Assembly (NCBI GenBank): GCA_946403075.1
Contig: CAMIYN010000022.1
Span: 1 to 35,539 of the forward strand
DNA from: an uncultured Lachnospiraceae bacterium
GTDB taxonomy: Bacteria > Bacillota > Clostridia > Lachnospirales > Lachnospiraceae
Direction of reading: 5' to 3'
Length of the DNA stretch: 35,539 nucleotides
The notes below the pieces were generated by a model that ran no database searches, was not told where the DNA came from, and worked only from the letters and a program-made list of their open reading frames with translations. Both the position numbers and the translations under genes were made by a program. This document shows positions 1 to 8,774 of the stretch, in pieces (positions within the stretch are counted from its first letter, which is position 1; each line of letters starts with the position of its first letter).

Positions 1-61
1 ATAAGTCTTAAATCCCCCTTTAATAGTTCTATGAAATATTGACTTTATACCGGGTATATTT

Positions 62-349
62 GTAGGGGCGAACCTGAAAAATGTAGGGGCGAAACGGCTC
101 GAGCCCGCAAGTGTAGGGGCGAAGTACCGCGAGCCCTTATGCAATACAGTAATGTTCGCCGTAGGGGCGAAGCACCGCGAGCCCTAAGCGAGCCCATAGC
201 AAGACAGTAGTGTTAGTCGTAGGGGCCGTAGGGGCGAACCAGTGGGAGCCCTAAACGAGTCCGTAGCAAGACAGTAGTGTTAATCGTAGTAGGGGCGAAC
301 CACTGGGAGCCCTAAACGAGCCCGTATGCAAAATTGTAATATTAGTCGT
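62..349 (+). repeat. GC-rich array of GTAGGGGCGAA repeats
   Basis: The core GTAGGGGCGAA starts at 62, 83, 113, 161, 228 and 289, with a truncated GTAGGGGC at 219. Full units carry a second conserved block (GAGCCCTAAACGAGCCCGTA) and end with AGACAGTAGTGTTAGTCGTA-like sequence. The best-preserved units are about 58-61 bp apart; the first ones are shortened. Base composition is far richer in G and C than the surrounding DNA. I see no open reading frame and no equal-length spacers, so this is not a CRISPR array. From memory, GTAGGGGCGA-type intergenic repeats occur in many Clostridia and other bacteria with no proven function. A shorter inverted copy lies at 16722-16823. The rest of 1-504 holds the fdhD terminator and nothing else I can identify. 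Confidence 0.85.
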
Positions 350-405
350 AGTGGTGATCTATTAGTTGACATACCACCCCATACCCATAAAGAAATTTTG
401 AATAC

Positions 406-439
406 AAAAAAACTAAAACCATATTGAGTTTTAGTTTTT
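406..439 (-). terminator. Intrinsic terminator of fdhD
   Basis: A perfect 12-bp stem (408-419 with 428-439) and an 8-nt loop, followed on the minus strand by seven T. It lies 66 nt past the fdhD stop codon, between the gene and the repeat array. Confidence 0.75.
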
Positions 440-504
440 AAATAACTATATTTTAAATATATTTTTATTCAATATTTTGAAAGCAACATCTAATAATAAA
501 AATT

Positions 505-1281
505 TTAACTATAAATATTCACACTATCTCCTCTTGAAAACCCTATAAGTTTTATATTATTTTCTCTTGCAAGTCTTATTGCATCATATGTGACAGCGGC
601 TCTTGTAATAACCATTTTGATTTTTGACCTAATAACTTTTTTAATCATATCAGTGGGTATTCTTCCTGTAGTATATAAAACACTTTCTCCGATGTTTTTA
701 TTATCAAGCATTGCACAACCTATTACTTTATCTACTGCATTATGCCTCCCCAAGTCAGTTTCGTAATATAATATTTCATTATTAAATGCTAATCCTGCAG
801 AATGTAAACAACCTGTCTCTTTAAATAACTCATTTGAATCTAACAAGAATTTTGAATTTTTCATAATATCTAATACATTATTAACAATATCAAGTTTTTT
901 ATCTACAATCTCATCATTTTTATTTTTAGAATCTTCAATGTAGCGATAACCTGTTGTCAAAATACTTACATTTTGTGGCTTACTAATTAAATTTTTATCA
1001 CAATCACTATTCAATTTAATTCTTGCCAAAGTCTTTTCATCGTTTATAAAAAAATCACTGACATCCGAAATGCTATTTATATAATTCTCTGTATACAAAT
1101 GTCCATATATAAACTCTTTAATTGATGAATTATAACATATTACATTTCTTTCAATTTTTTCATTAATAATTAATTTTAGATTATGTTCCACTACTATTGT
1201 ATCTTCAAATTCATTTACTATATTTATATTATCCTTTTTTATTTTTAGTGTTTTGATTTTTTTTATATTGCAATCTGCCAT
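505..1281 (-). CDS. fdhD: Formate dehydrogenase accessory sulfurtransferase FdhD
   Basis: FdhD passes sulfur from a cysteine desulfurase to the molybdenum/tungsten bis-MGD cofactor of formate dehydrogenase, which is required for activity. The 258-residue length fits the family. Conserved blocks are visible: ETGCLHSAGL near residue 157, DLGRHNAVDKVIG near 176, and a C-terminal GFSRGDSVNIYS. A good AAGGAG ribosome site sits 7 nt before the ATG. The gene is alone between a terminator and the pnp end. Odd point: where E. coli FdhD has the CGVCG loop (Cys121, Cys124) this protein reads LTTGYRYIEDSKN, with no cysteine. The only cysteine near the active region is the one in TGCLH, which E. coli also has (TGCTH). 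Function is therefore assigned by family, and the sulfur-transfer residue is uncertain. No formate dehydrogenase gene is in the window. Confidence 0.92.
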   Translation of the reverse strand: MADCNIKKIKTLKIKKDNINIVNEFEDTIVVEHNLKLIINEKIERNVICYNSSIKEFIYGHLYTENYINSISDVSDFFINDEKTLARIKLNSDCDKNLISKPQNVSILTTGYRYIEDSKNKNDEIVDKKLDIVNNVLDIMKNSKFLLDSNELFKETGCLHSAGLAFNNEILYYETDLGRHNAVDKVIGCAMLDNKNIGESVLYTTGRIPTDMIKKVIRSKIKMVITRAAVTYDAIRLARENNIKLIGFSRGDSVNIYS

Positions 1282-1437
1282 TTTTTTACTCCTTAAAATA
1301 TTATTTAAAATTATGGATTTAATATATTTATAATTTATTCTATCTACATATTTTCAAAATTTAATCAATACTTCAAAAAAAACATTATTATATATACATT
1401 AAATCTTTTACTATTCATAAAAACTTTCTATATAACA

Positions 1438-2262
1438 CTAAATGTTTTTAATAATTCCATTTATTAAACTCACAAATTTCTCACTACTTTCTTTTGCTGT
1501 TTTCTTAACTTCATCATGAGACAATTTAGTTTTTTTAATACCAGCTGCCATATTAGTTATTAAACTTATACCAAGTATATTCATATTCATATGTTTTGCA
1601 ACCATTGCTTCTACAACAGTACTCATCCCCACAGCATCTGCACCAATTTTTCTTGCAAATTTTACTTCTGTTGGGGTTTCATAATTTGGACCTGTAAATT
1701 GTAAATATACACCTTCTCTTAATTTTATTTTATTTAGTTTTGCAACACTTTTAGCAATATTTATCATATCCTTTGAATAAACATTTGACATATCAGGGAA
1801 TCTATCTCCAAGTTCATCAATATTTTTACCTATCAATGGAGATTTTACAAATTGGGATATATGGTCTCTTATGAGCATCAAATCTCCTGCACTAAATTTC
1901 TTATTAACTCCTCCAGCAGCATTTGTAAGAATTATATTATTAACACCCATCATATGAATTAACCGAATTGGTCTAACTACATCATACATATCGTATCCTT
2001 CATAAAAATGAACTCTCCCATTCATACAGACTATTTTTTTTCCAAAACTTTTAAGAAACACAAATGAACCATTATGCCCATCTACAGTTGATACTGGCAT
2101 ATCAACTATATCATTATATTTTATTTCCATATCAATTTTTTTATCATCTAAAAAAATTCCCAAGCCTGATCCTAAAACAATGCACAAATCAGGCTTATAA
2201 GGAATTTTATTCTTAAAACTTTCAAAACTTTTTTTCAAACTTTCATACTGATTATTCATCAT
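1438..2262 (-). CDS. punA: Purine nucleoside phosphorylase (trimeric, inosine/guanosine type)
   Basis: Reversibly phosphorolyses purine (deoxy)nucleosides to base plus (deoxy)ribose-1-phosphate in cytosolic purine salvage. The 274-residue protein has the class I PNP/MTAP signatures in order: GSGLG (phosphate loop, about 32-36), NGRVHFYEGYD, LTNAAGGVN (about 113-121), GPNYETPTEV, GADAVGMSTVVEAMVAKH and GISLITNMAAGI. The purine-site Asn in the last motif is kept. It is the last gene of the leuS operon. Its start overlaps the end of the riboflavin transporter gene by 11 bp (8 bp if the second ATG is used), and the AAGGAG site lies inside that gene, so translation is probably coupled. No clear terminator follows the stop codon. 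Confidence 0.95.
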   Translation of the reverse strand: MMNNQYESLKKSFESFKNKIPYKPDLCIVLGSGLGIFLDDKKIDMEIKYNDIVDMPVSTVDGHNGSFVFLKSFGKKIVCMNGRVHFYEGYDMYDVVRPIRLIHMMGVNNIILTNAAGGVNKKFSAGDLMLIRDHISQFVKSPLIGKNIDELGDRFPDMSNVYSKDMINIAKSVAKLNKIKLREGVYLQFTGPNYETPTEVKFARKIGADAVGMSTVVEAMVAKHMNMNILGISLITNMAAGIKKTKLSHDEVKKTAKESSEKFVSLINGIIKNI

Positions 2263-2848
2263 AAATTCTCCTTAAAATCTTTGATATTTTTTTATAAAAA
2301 ACAAAAATGACAATAGAAACTATAAAATATTTAATAAGATTAAAAGGAAACACAGAAAATAACATAATTTTAAACATATTATCAAAATAAGGATTTATTT
2401 GTTTAAACATATTAATTATCGTATTTTCCCCATAGCCCAAATTATTTATATAAATTGGAAATAGAAAAAAGGCATTCATTAATGTTGATATTATGCTTGA
2501 TGAAAAAATACCAAACACTAATGAAAAAATTGCAGCTCTCATTGTTTTATTATTACGATAAATCAAACTTGCAGGTAGCACAAAAGTTATAGAACTTATT
2601 AAATTTGCAATCTCTCCTATAAAAAATGTGCTAGTAGGTTTCATAATTTGCTTTAAAAATATTTTTAACACCACTGTCAAAATACCACTTAATGGTCCTA
2701 ATAAAAATGCAGATATCATCACAGGAACTTCTGATAAATCTATTTTCATAAAACTTGGTGCTATTAGTATAGGAAAATCTAATATCATTAAAATGGCAGC
2801 AATTGCTGAAAGCATTGATATTAAAATCATTTTTTTTATTTTATACAT
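2252..2848 (-). CDS. ribU: ECF transporter substrate-binding subunit, RibU-like (riboflavin)
   Basis: Membrane S component that binds a vitamin and is energised by a shared ECF module (EcfA, EcfA', EcfT), which is not in this window. The 198-residue protein has about six hydrophobic segments. RibU-like features include LDFPILIAPSFMKIDLSEVP at about 23-42, then FLLGPLSGILTVVLK, STFFIGEIANLISS, FVLPASLIYR and a late LMNAFFLFPIY. These resemble the riboflavin-specific RibU family more than the folate, thiamin or queuosine S components, but substrate assignment is by resemblance only. A TAAGGA ribosome site precedes the start. There is no room for an FMN riboswitch: the gene begins 13 nt after the VanW gene and is presumably co-transcribed from leuS. 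Confidence 0.85.
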   Translation of the reverse strand: MYKIKKMILISMLSAIAAILMILDFPILIAPSFMKIDLSEVPVMISAFLLGPLSGILTVVLKIFLKQIMKPTSTFFIGEIANLISSITFVLPASLIYRNNKTMRAAIFSLVFGIFSSSIISTLMNAFFLFPIYINNLGYGENTIINMFKQINPYFDNMFKIMLFSVFPFNLIKYFIVSIVIFVFYKKISKILRRIYDE

Positions 2849-2861
2849 AAAAGTTCCTTAT

Positions 2862-4712
2862 TTATCTTGGCACAGAGAAATTTTCTGCAGGAGATATTAT
2901 ATTAGCACTCTGTGAGACTGGAAGCGGTATTGGTTCAGTTGTTGCAGCTTCCGTAGTTCGTCTTTGTGTCTGCGTTTCTTGTACTCTTGTAGTTCTTGCT
3001 TGTGTTTCACCACTTGATGAAGTTGTCTTTACACTACCAGTTGATTTAAAACTTCTTGTTTGTAAAACTCCATCTTTATCTACATAAGTATTTTCTGCAT
3101 ATGCAGTAGGTGTATGACCTACATATTTTGCATAATGATCATGGACTCTTTCTATTTCTTCATCACCAATTTTTATAACTTTAAATACTTGCCATTCAGA
3201 TCCCTTAGTACCTTTTGTAGCTGTTCCTGACTCGATAATAGATATTGGTGGTTCATCAAGTTCCTGAATTTTTTTTGACACTAAATATTGTTTTTCATCT
3301 TTTTTTAATTTTGGAACAGCGAAAATTTCTACTTTCACTTTTCTATTTTTATACCCAGCTCTTATGCCAATTGAATAATCACTATCATTTATAAATCTAT
3401 AATCAACCCCATTATATGATACAGTTGCATCAAGTCCTGGTGTTACATAATTAGGCTCAAATGTATGAGATCTTCTATAAGTTGATGTAAGACCTGCTGC
3501 AAAAACTGCATTGTATAAAGTAGTACTAACTTGGCAAACACCCCCACCTAATTCTTCTACAACTTCTCCCTGATTGTATGCTTGAGCTAATCCATATCCC
3601 TTACTTTCAGTTCTCTCCCCAACAACACCATTAAAAGTAAATTCTTCATTTGGTTTCAAAATGAGACCATTTATGGCTTCGCAAGCTAATTGTATATTCA
3701 TATTTCTAACTTCATTATTTGTAGTAGTTGTCTCAAAACTTGATACATATTTATATTTTGATTTTATAGTTTCTCCCACTGGATCAGTAAATTTAAGTAT
3801 TGTATAAATATTTGCTTTCAAATTACCTTGTTTTACTTCATCCACTATTCTCTTTCTAAGTGCATCAACATCTATTTCACATCCCTTATGTTCATCCCCA
3901 AAAATAAATTCATTTTTTACTTTATCAAAACCTTCTATTTGTCCCTTAACAGCAGTTGTCTTCCACAAAATAGCTAATTGATTTAAATTATCATCTATAA
4001 CATCGTCATTTTCATTTACTTCAAATTTAAAATCTGCTTCAAATTTTGGATTATCAACATCAACAATTGATTTCTTAAAACTTGTTCTTGTGTCTCTTAA
4101 ATAAATTTCATATATACTATCAATTTGAGCTTTTAATTGTGCCTCTATAAAATCTGGAAATTTATATGTTTCCTTTGTTGCTTTTATGGTTATATCTTTA
4201 TAAGGATTATCAACTATTACTTCTTGACTTGTTCCATTTATATCAAAAATTTTATCATCTAAATATTGATTTAGACTTTCTTCTTCTTTCACTTCTTCAT
4301 ATTTTGGCATATCAAAAATATCAAGCTCGGGATTACTATTACTAATAGTTAAATCCCAATCATAAGTTCCAAGCACCTTGTTATAAACTTCCTGTCTCGT
4401 GAGTCCTCTTATTGAAAGTGGTTTTTGCATCCCAATAATTGAATAATCAATATAAATATCATGTTTCATTTGTGAATCACTAAACTTACTCTCTTCATTT
4501 TTTACAATAATATTACTTAACTCTCTCACAGCGACAAACACAACAATTATACTAACAAGGACAGCAGCAAAAACTGATAAAAAGGTTATTGCCCCTCTCC
4601 CTGCTTTTTTTCTCCTACTATTTCTATATTCATAATTATGAAGAGCATCTCTTGACCTATATCTATCATTTCTCTTATTTTTTAAATATCTTTCTTTATT
4701 ATTATATTCCAT
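2862..4712 (-). CDS. Membrane-anchored VanW-domain cell-wall protein
   Basis: A 616-residue surface protein. Residues 1-40 are highly charged and cytoplasmic, and 41-62 form one membrane segment, followed by a long extracellular part. A putative peptidoglycan-binding region (about 80-330) precedes the VanW domain (about 357-455), recognised by FNGVVGERTESKGYG, EELGGGVCQVSTTLYNA and RRSHTFEPNYV. A G5-like region follows (about 486-540, with EWQVFKVIKIGDEEIERV). The C-terminal 60 residues are low-complexity Thr/Ser/Gln. VanW-domain proteins occur in some vancomycin clusters but most, like this one, are chromosomal with unknown exact role in the wall. It starts 1 nt after the leuS stop (TAATATG) with no strong ribosome site, so translation is probably coupled to leuS. 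Confidence 0.88.
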   Translation of the reverse strand: MEYNNKERYLKNKRNDRYRSRDALHNYEYRNSRRKKAGRGAITFLSVFAAVLVSIIVVFVAVRELSNIIVKNEESKFSDSQMKHDIYIDYSIIGMQKPLSIRGLTRQEVYNKVLGTYDWDLTISNSNPELDIFDMPKYEEVKEEESLNQYLDDKIFDINGTSQEVIVDNPYKDITIKATKETYKFPDFIEAQLKAQIDSIYEIYLRDTRTSFKKSIVDVDNPKFEADFKFEVNENDDVIDDNLNQLAILWKTTAVKGQIEGFDKVKNEFIFGDEHKGCEIDVDALRKRIVDEVKQGNLKANIYTILKFTDPVGETIKSKYKYVSSFETTTTNNEVRNMNIQLACEAINGLILKPNEEFTFNGVVGERTESKGYGLAQAYNQGEVVEELGGGVCQVSTTLYNAVFAAGLTSTYRRSHTFEPNYVTPGLDATVSYNGVDYRFINDSDYSIGIRAGYKNRKVKVEIFAVPKLKKDEKQYLVSKKIQELDEPPISIIESGTATKGTKGSEWQVFKVIKIGDEEIERVHDHYAKYVGHTPTAYAENTYVDKDGVLQTRSFKSTGSVKTTSSSGETQARTTRVQETQTQRRTTEAATTEPIPLPVSQSANIISPAENFSVPR

Positions 4713-4713
4713 A

Positions 4714-7125
4714 TTATTTTACCACAAAATTTATTATTTTTTCTTTTACATATATTTCTTTTACAATATTCCCAGCTATTTTTTCTTTTATAGCATCTCT
4801 CGCAATTTTAATTATTTCTTGATCTTGGAGGTTTATATCAACATCAATAAAAACTTTAGTTTTACCATTTATCTGTATAGGCAAAGTAATTTTATTCTTT
4901 TTAGTTAATTCTTCTTTATATGTAGGCCATTTCTCATCAAATACAGATTTTTTATCAGAAACCATATGGTATAATTCTTCAGCAATGTGTGGAGCAAATG
5001 GAGCTAATAATATTGCAAAATCTTTTAATAAATTTTTATCTATTCCGCCATTTTTTTTAGCAAATTCTATAAAACTATTATTATACTCCATAAAACCTGA
5101 AATTACAGTATTTAAGCTAAATCTCTCAATTCTTTCAGTAATGGCTTTTATAAAACTATTTCTCAAATAGACACTCTCTTCATTTTCTTTTATATATTTA
5201 TCTCTATATTCTTCAAATAAATTATATACTCTATTTAAAAATCTATAAACACCATCAATGCCATTTTCATCCCAAGAAGCATCAAGTTCAGGTGGACCTA
5301 TAAATAATTCATACATTCTAAGAGTGTCACAACCATAATGCTCTACAACTTCATCAGGATTCACTACATTTCCTTCAGATTTTGACATTTTATTTCCCTT
5401 TGGACCTAAAATCATCCCCTGATTAAATAATTTAATAAATGGCTCATCAAAATCAAGAATACCAATATCATTTAAAAATTTTATCCAAAATCTTGAATAA
5501 AGTAAATGTAAAACTGCATGCTCTACACCACCTATATATAAATCTACTGGTAAAAACTTTTTTGCTTTTTCTTTACTTATCAATTCATTTTTATTATTCT
5601 TATCTAAATATCGAAGAAAATACCAACAACTTCCAGCCCACTGAGGCATCGTGTTTGTTTCTCTCTTTGCATCCATACCACATTTAGGGCATTTACAATT
5701 AACCCAACTATCAATTTTAGCAAGTGGAGATTCCCCAGTGCCCGTTGGCTCATAAGATTTAACTAAAGGTAATTCAAGTGGTAATTCATTTTCTGGAACC
5801 AATACTTCTCCACAGTTTTTGCAATGAATTATAGGAATCGGTTCACCCCAATATCTCTGTCTTGAAAATACCCAATCTCTTAATTTATAATTAATAGTTT
5901 TTTTCCCAATCCCTAATTTTTCTATTTCATATGGTGCATTATTTTTTAATTCTACTACATCTCTACCATTCCAATCTCCACTATTTATCATAACTCCACA
6001 AAGATCAGCATATGCCTCTTTTAAATCTTCTTCAACACCACTTTTTGAAATTACTTGAATAATAGGTAAATCAAATTTTTTTGCAAACAAAAAATCTCTA
6101 AAATCATGAGCAGGAACACACATTATCGCACCTGTTCCATAATCAGATAATACATAATCTGCTATCCATATAGGAATTTTTTTATTATTAATGGGATTTA
6201 TAGCAAAACTTCCAGTAAATATTCCTGTCTTTTCTTTGTCAGATACACTCATCCTATCTACATTTGATTTAAATTTTGCTTCTTCTATATACTTCTCAAC
6301 TTTTGACAAATTTTCTTTTGTAGTAATTTTTAATGATAATTTATGTTCTGGTGATAAAACTACAAAAGTAGCTCCATGCAAAGTGTCTGGTCTTGTAGTA
6401 TACACTTTGATTTTTTCATCAAATCCATCTACTAAAAAATCAACTTCTGCACCAACACTCTTTCCTATCCATTCAGTTTGCATCTTTTTAACTTTTTCTG
6501 GCCAATCTAATTTGTCAAGACCTTCTAAAAGTCTTTCAGCATAATCAGTAATTTTTAACATCCATTGCTTCAAATTTTTCTTAGTCACTACGGTATGACA
6601 TCTCTCACACTTACCATCTACAACTTCTTCATTAGCAAGTCCTGTCTTACAAGAAGGACACCAATTTATTGGAAATTCTTTTTCATATGCCAAGCCCTTT
6701 TCAAACATTTTTTCAAAAATCCATTGTGTCCATTTGTAATATTCAGGATCAGTAGTATTTAATTCCATATCCCAATCATATATTGCAGATATTTTTTTTA
6801 ATTGAACTCTAAAATTATCTATATTTTCTTTTGTAGTAATTGACGGATGTATTCCCATCTTGATTGCATAGTTTTCAGCAGGCAGACCGAAAGCATCAAA
6901 ACCCATAGGGTGTATTACATATTTCCCTTTTAAAATATTATATCTTGATATTACATCCGATATAACATATCCCCTCCAATGCCCCACATGTAAACCACTG
7001 CCAGATGGGTAAGGAAACATATCAAGGCAATAATACTTTTCCTTATTCTCGTCATATTTATTAACACTGTATTCATCCCAAAAACTATTCCATTTTTTTT
7101 CTATTTCTCTAAAATTATATGGCAT
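4714..7125 (-). CDS. leuS: Leucyl-tRNA synthetase
   Basis: Charges tRNA-Leu with leucine in the cytosol. The 803-residue bacterial-type enzyme is complete. The HIGH motif reads HVGH at 46-49 after PYPSGSG, and KMSKS is at 579-583. The editing domain is present, with TTRPDT at 243-248 and the [12 protein letters not shown] block around 330-341. Two CxxC zinc-like pairs lie at 156-159 and 173-176, and another at 435-438. A GAGGGAG ribosome site precedes the ATG. It is the first gene of the operon leuS, VanW protein, ribU, punA, driven by the promoter at 7262-7290 with a leader of about 130 nt. Many Bacillota leuS genes use a T-box; I see no AGGGTGGNACCGCG-type T-box sequence here. Confidence 0.98.
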   Translation of the reverse strand: MPYNFREIEKKWNSFWDEYSVNKYDENKEKYYCLDMFPYPSGSGLHVGHWRGYVISDVISRYNILKGKYVIHPMGFDAFGLPAENYAIKMGIHPSITTKENIDNFRVQLKKISAIYDWDMELNTTDPEYYKWTQWIFEKMFEKGLAYEKEFPINWCPSCKTGLANEEVVDGKCERCHTVVTKKNLKQWMLKITDYAERLLEGLDKLDWPEKVKKMQTEWIGKSVGAEVDFLVDGFDEKIKVYTTRPDTLHGATFVVLSPEHKLSLKITTKENLSKVEKYIEEAKFKSNVDRMSVSDKEKTGIFTGSFAINPINNKKIPIWIADYVLSDYGTGAIMCVPAHDFRDFLFAKKFDLPIIQVISKSGVEEDLKEAYADLCGVMINSGDWNGRDVVELKNNAPYEIEKLGIGKKTINYKLRDWVFSRQRYWGEPIPIIHCKNCGEVLVPENELPLELPLVKSYEPTGTGESPLAKIDSWVNCKCPKCGMDAKRETNTMPQWAGSCWYFLRYLDKNNKNELISKEKAKKFLPVDLYIGGVEHAVLHLLYSRFWIKFLNDIGILDFDEPFIKLFNQGMILGPKGNKMSKSEGNVVNPDEVVEHYGCDTLRMYELFIGPPELDASWDENGIDGVYRFLNRVYNLFEEYRDKYIKENEESVYLRNSFIKAITERIERFSLNTVISGFMEYNNSFIEFAKKNGGIDKNLLKDFAILLAPFAPHIAEELYHMVSDKKSVFDEKWPTYKEELTKKNKITLPIQINGKTKVFIDVDINLQDQEIIKIARDAIKEKIAGNIVKEIYVKEKIINFVVK

Positions 7126-7188
7126 AAAAACTCCCTCAAAATATTTTATGAAAACCTCTTACAATAAACCTTTTAAAAAATTACATTT

Positions 7189-7249
7189 CTAAAAAGACTG
7201 AATGATGAAAGCTAAGTAAGAAACCTTAGATAAATTTTAGGCTTTTTAG
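7189..7249 (-). promoter_or_regulatory. Structured leader in the leuS 5' UTR
   Basis: In the transcribed leader of leuS, an outer 8-bp stem CTAAAAAG/CTTTTTAG (7242-7249 with 7189-7196) encloses an inner 5-bp stem CTAAG/CTTAG (7225-7229 with 7212-7216; 8-nt loop). It begins a few bases after the predicted start of transcription. No U-run follows, so it is not an obvious intrinsic attenuator. There is no T-box motif and no leader peptide with leucine codons. Function unknown. Confidence 0.4.
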
Positions 7250-7261
7250 ATGTTTCTTTAC

Positions 7262-7290
7262 ATTATATCACATATTATTAAAGTTGTAAA
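7262..7290 (-). promoter_or_regulatory. Promoter of the leuS operon
   Basis: On the minus strand: -35 TTTACA (7285-7290), 17-nt spacer, -10 TATAAT (7262-7267). One mismatch from the sigma-A consensus. The predicted transcript start is near 7255, about 130 nt before the leuS ATG. Confidence 0.8.
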
Positions 7291-7336
7291 ATCAAACAAA
7301 TTATATTTTTATTAAAAAAATATTTATTCTTTAATC

Positions 7337-7363
7337 AAAAAAAATTGATAATCCACATCAAAA
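7337..7363 (-). terminator. Possible weak terminator after rlmD
   Basis: Minus-strand stem TTGAT/ATCAA (57-61 with 45-49 of the 7300s) and a 7-nt loop, followed by eight T. The stem is only 5 bp and AT-rich, so this is a weak candidate. It sits between the methyltransferase stop and the leuS promoter. Confidence 0.35.
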
Positions 7364-7376
7364 CTAAATTTTTTCT

Positions 7377-8774
7377 CTACTTCTTTGATAGTAAAGCAAC
7401 TGTCTCTATATGCATAGTATGTGGAAACATATCATATAGTTTAAAGCATTCTAATTTATAATTCTCATTTGCAAAAAAATTAATATCTCTTGCAAGTGTT
7501 GCACTATCACAACTAACATAAATAATTCTCTTAGGATTTATTTTAACAATTTTTTCTATTACAGATTTATTTAGTCCCTTTCTCGGTGGGTCAACACATA
7601 TCAAATCAAAATTTTCTTTCTCACAATTTAAATCAACTATATTTAGTTTTTCTATATCTCTACATAAAAAATCTACATTTTTTATATTATTAATTTTTTT
7701 ATTTATATTTGCAGTCTCAATTGATTCTTTTACTACTTCAATACCCAATACTTTTTTTGCAAATTTTGAAAATTGCAATGTAATAGTTCCTATTCCACAA
7801 TACAAATCAAGCACATTTTTAAAATCTACTAACTTCGCATAATCAATAATTCCACTGTATAATTTTTTTGTCATTTCCATATTGATTTGATAAAAATTGT
7901 TTACAAAAATTTTATATTTGATATCTAAAATATTATCCTCAATAAAACCATCTCCATATAAAATACAATTTTCTAAACCAAGTATTACATTTGTATCATT
8001 TGTATTTATATTTAAACAAATAGTTTTAATCTCCTGCCCATTATAATTTCTCTCTAAAATATAATCTACAAATTTCCTATAAACTCTTAAATTTTCTTTA
8101 TAATTTTTATCATTTATAATCAATGTGATACTAACTTCACGGCTACAACTATCATTATAATTTGAAGACCTAAGTAAAACTTCTCTTAAAATTCCAGTTT
8201 TTTTATTTTCATCATATATTGGAATTTTTGACATCTCAACAAATTCTTTTATGCTGTTTAGTATTTCAGCATAACCTCTAAACCCAACTACACAATTTTT
8301 ATTTGGTATTATGTAATGTGTTCTATTTGCATAAAAACCATATATGACTTCGTTATTTCTATCACCAAATGGAATTTGCATTTTATTCCTATAAAAAAAA
8401 GGATAGTCCATACCAACTATACCATTAAATATGTTAAAAACACTATATCTATCTATCTTTCCAATCTTAATTAAATTATTTATGACAATATTTTTTTTGA
8501 TTTCTAATTGTTTTTCATATTTAACATCAAGCAGTTGACATCCACCACAAGGATTAGAAACTTGACAAATACTCTCACATCTATATTTAGATTTTTCTAT
8601 TACATCAACAACTTTTGCATAAATAATATTTTTAGTTTCTTTTGTGATTATGCAGTTTACTAAATCACCAACTACAGCATTTTTTACAAAATATACAAAA
8701 TTATTATCTCTTGCTATTCCTAAACCTTCATTTGAAATATCTGTTATATATAATTTTTTTATTTCATTTTTCAT
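7377..8774 (-). CDS. rlmD: 23S rRNA (uracil-5-)-methyltransferase, RlmD/RlmCD type
   Basis: SAM-dependent enzyme forming 5-methyluridine in RNA. The 465 residues hold an N-terminal TRAM RNA-binding domain (about 1-60) and a [4Fe-4S] cluster set (Cys66, Cys70, Cys76, Cys79 within NPCGGCQ; Cys160 is a possible further ligand). The SAM site is DLYCGIGT at 322-329, followed by DPPRKG at 394-399 and the catalytic cysteine in YVSCDSATLARD (Cys421). Family members modify 23S rRNA U747/U1939 or tRNA U54; the Fe-S cluster favours the rRNA enzymes, but the exact target cannot be read from sequence. The ATG overlaps the selB stop as ATGA, and there is no ribosome site within 25 nt, so translation probably depends on coupling to selB. 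Confidence 0.9.
   Translation of the reverse strand: MKNEIKKLYITDISNEGLGIARDNNFVYFVKNAVVGDLVNCIITKETKNIIYAKVVDVIEKSKYRCESICQVSNPCGGCQLLDVKYEKQLEIKKNIVINNLIKIGKIDRYSVFNIFNGIVGMDYPFFYRNKMQIPFGDRNNEVIYGFYANRTHYIIPNKNCVVGFRGYAEILNSIKEFVEMSKIPIYDENKKTGILREVLLRSSNYNDSCSREVSITLIINDKNYKENLRVYRKFVDYILERNYNGQEIKTICLNINTNDTNVILGLENCILYGDGFIEDNILDIKYKIFVNNFYQINMEMTKKLYSGIIDYAKLVDFKNVLDLYCGIGTITLQFSKFAKKVLGIEVVKESIETANINKKINNIKNVDFLCRDIEKLNIVDLNCEKENFDLICVDPPRKGLNKSVIEKIVKINPKRIIYVSCDSATLARDINFFANENYKLECFKLYDMFPHTMHIETVALLSKK

Noticed and set aside
62-349. CRISPR array
   Set aside because: Repeat-to-repeat distances are irregular (21, 30, 48, 58-67) and the intervening sequences are themselves related, not unique spacers; no cas genes are near.
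2849-2861. FMN riboswitch before the RibU-like gene
   Set aside because: Only 13 nt separate it from the upstream gene; the conserved FMN-aptamer bases are absent.
7126-7260. T-box riboswitch for leuS
   Set aside because: No T-box core sequence, no specifier-loop stem I and no terminator/antiterminator pair in the leader.
8771-8774. SelB-methyltransferase fusion by UGA recoding
   Set aside because: The ATGA overlap puts the downstream gene in a different frame, so recoding the UGA cannot join them.
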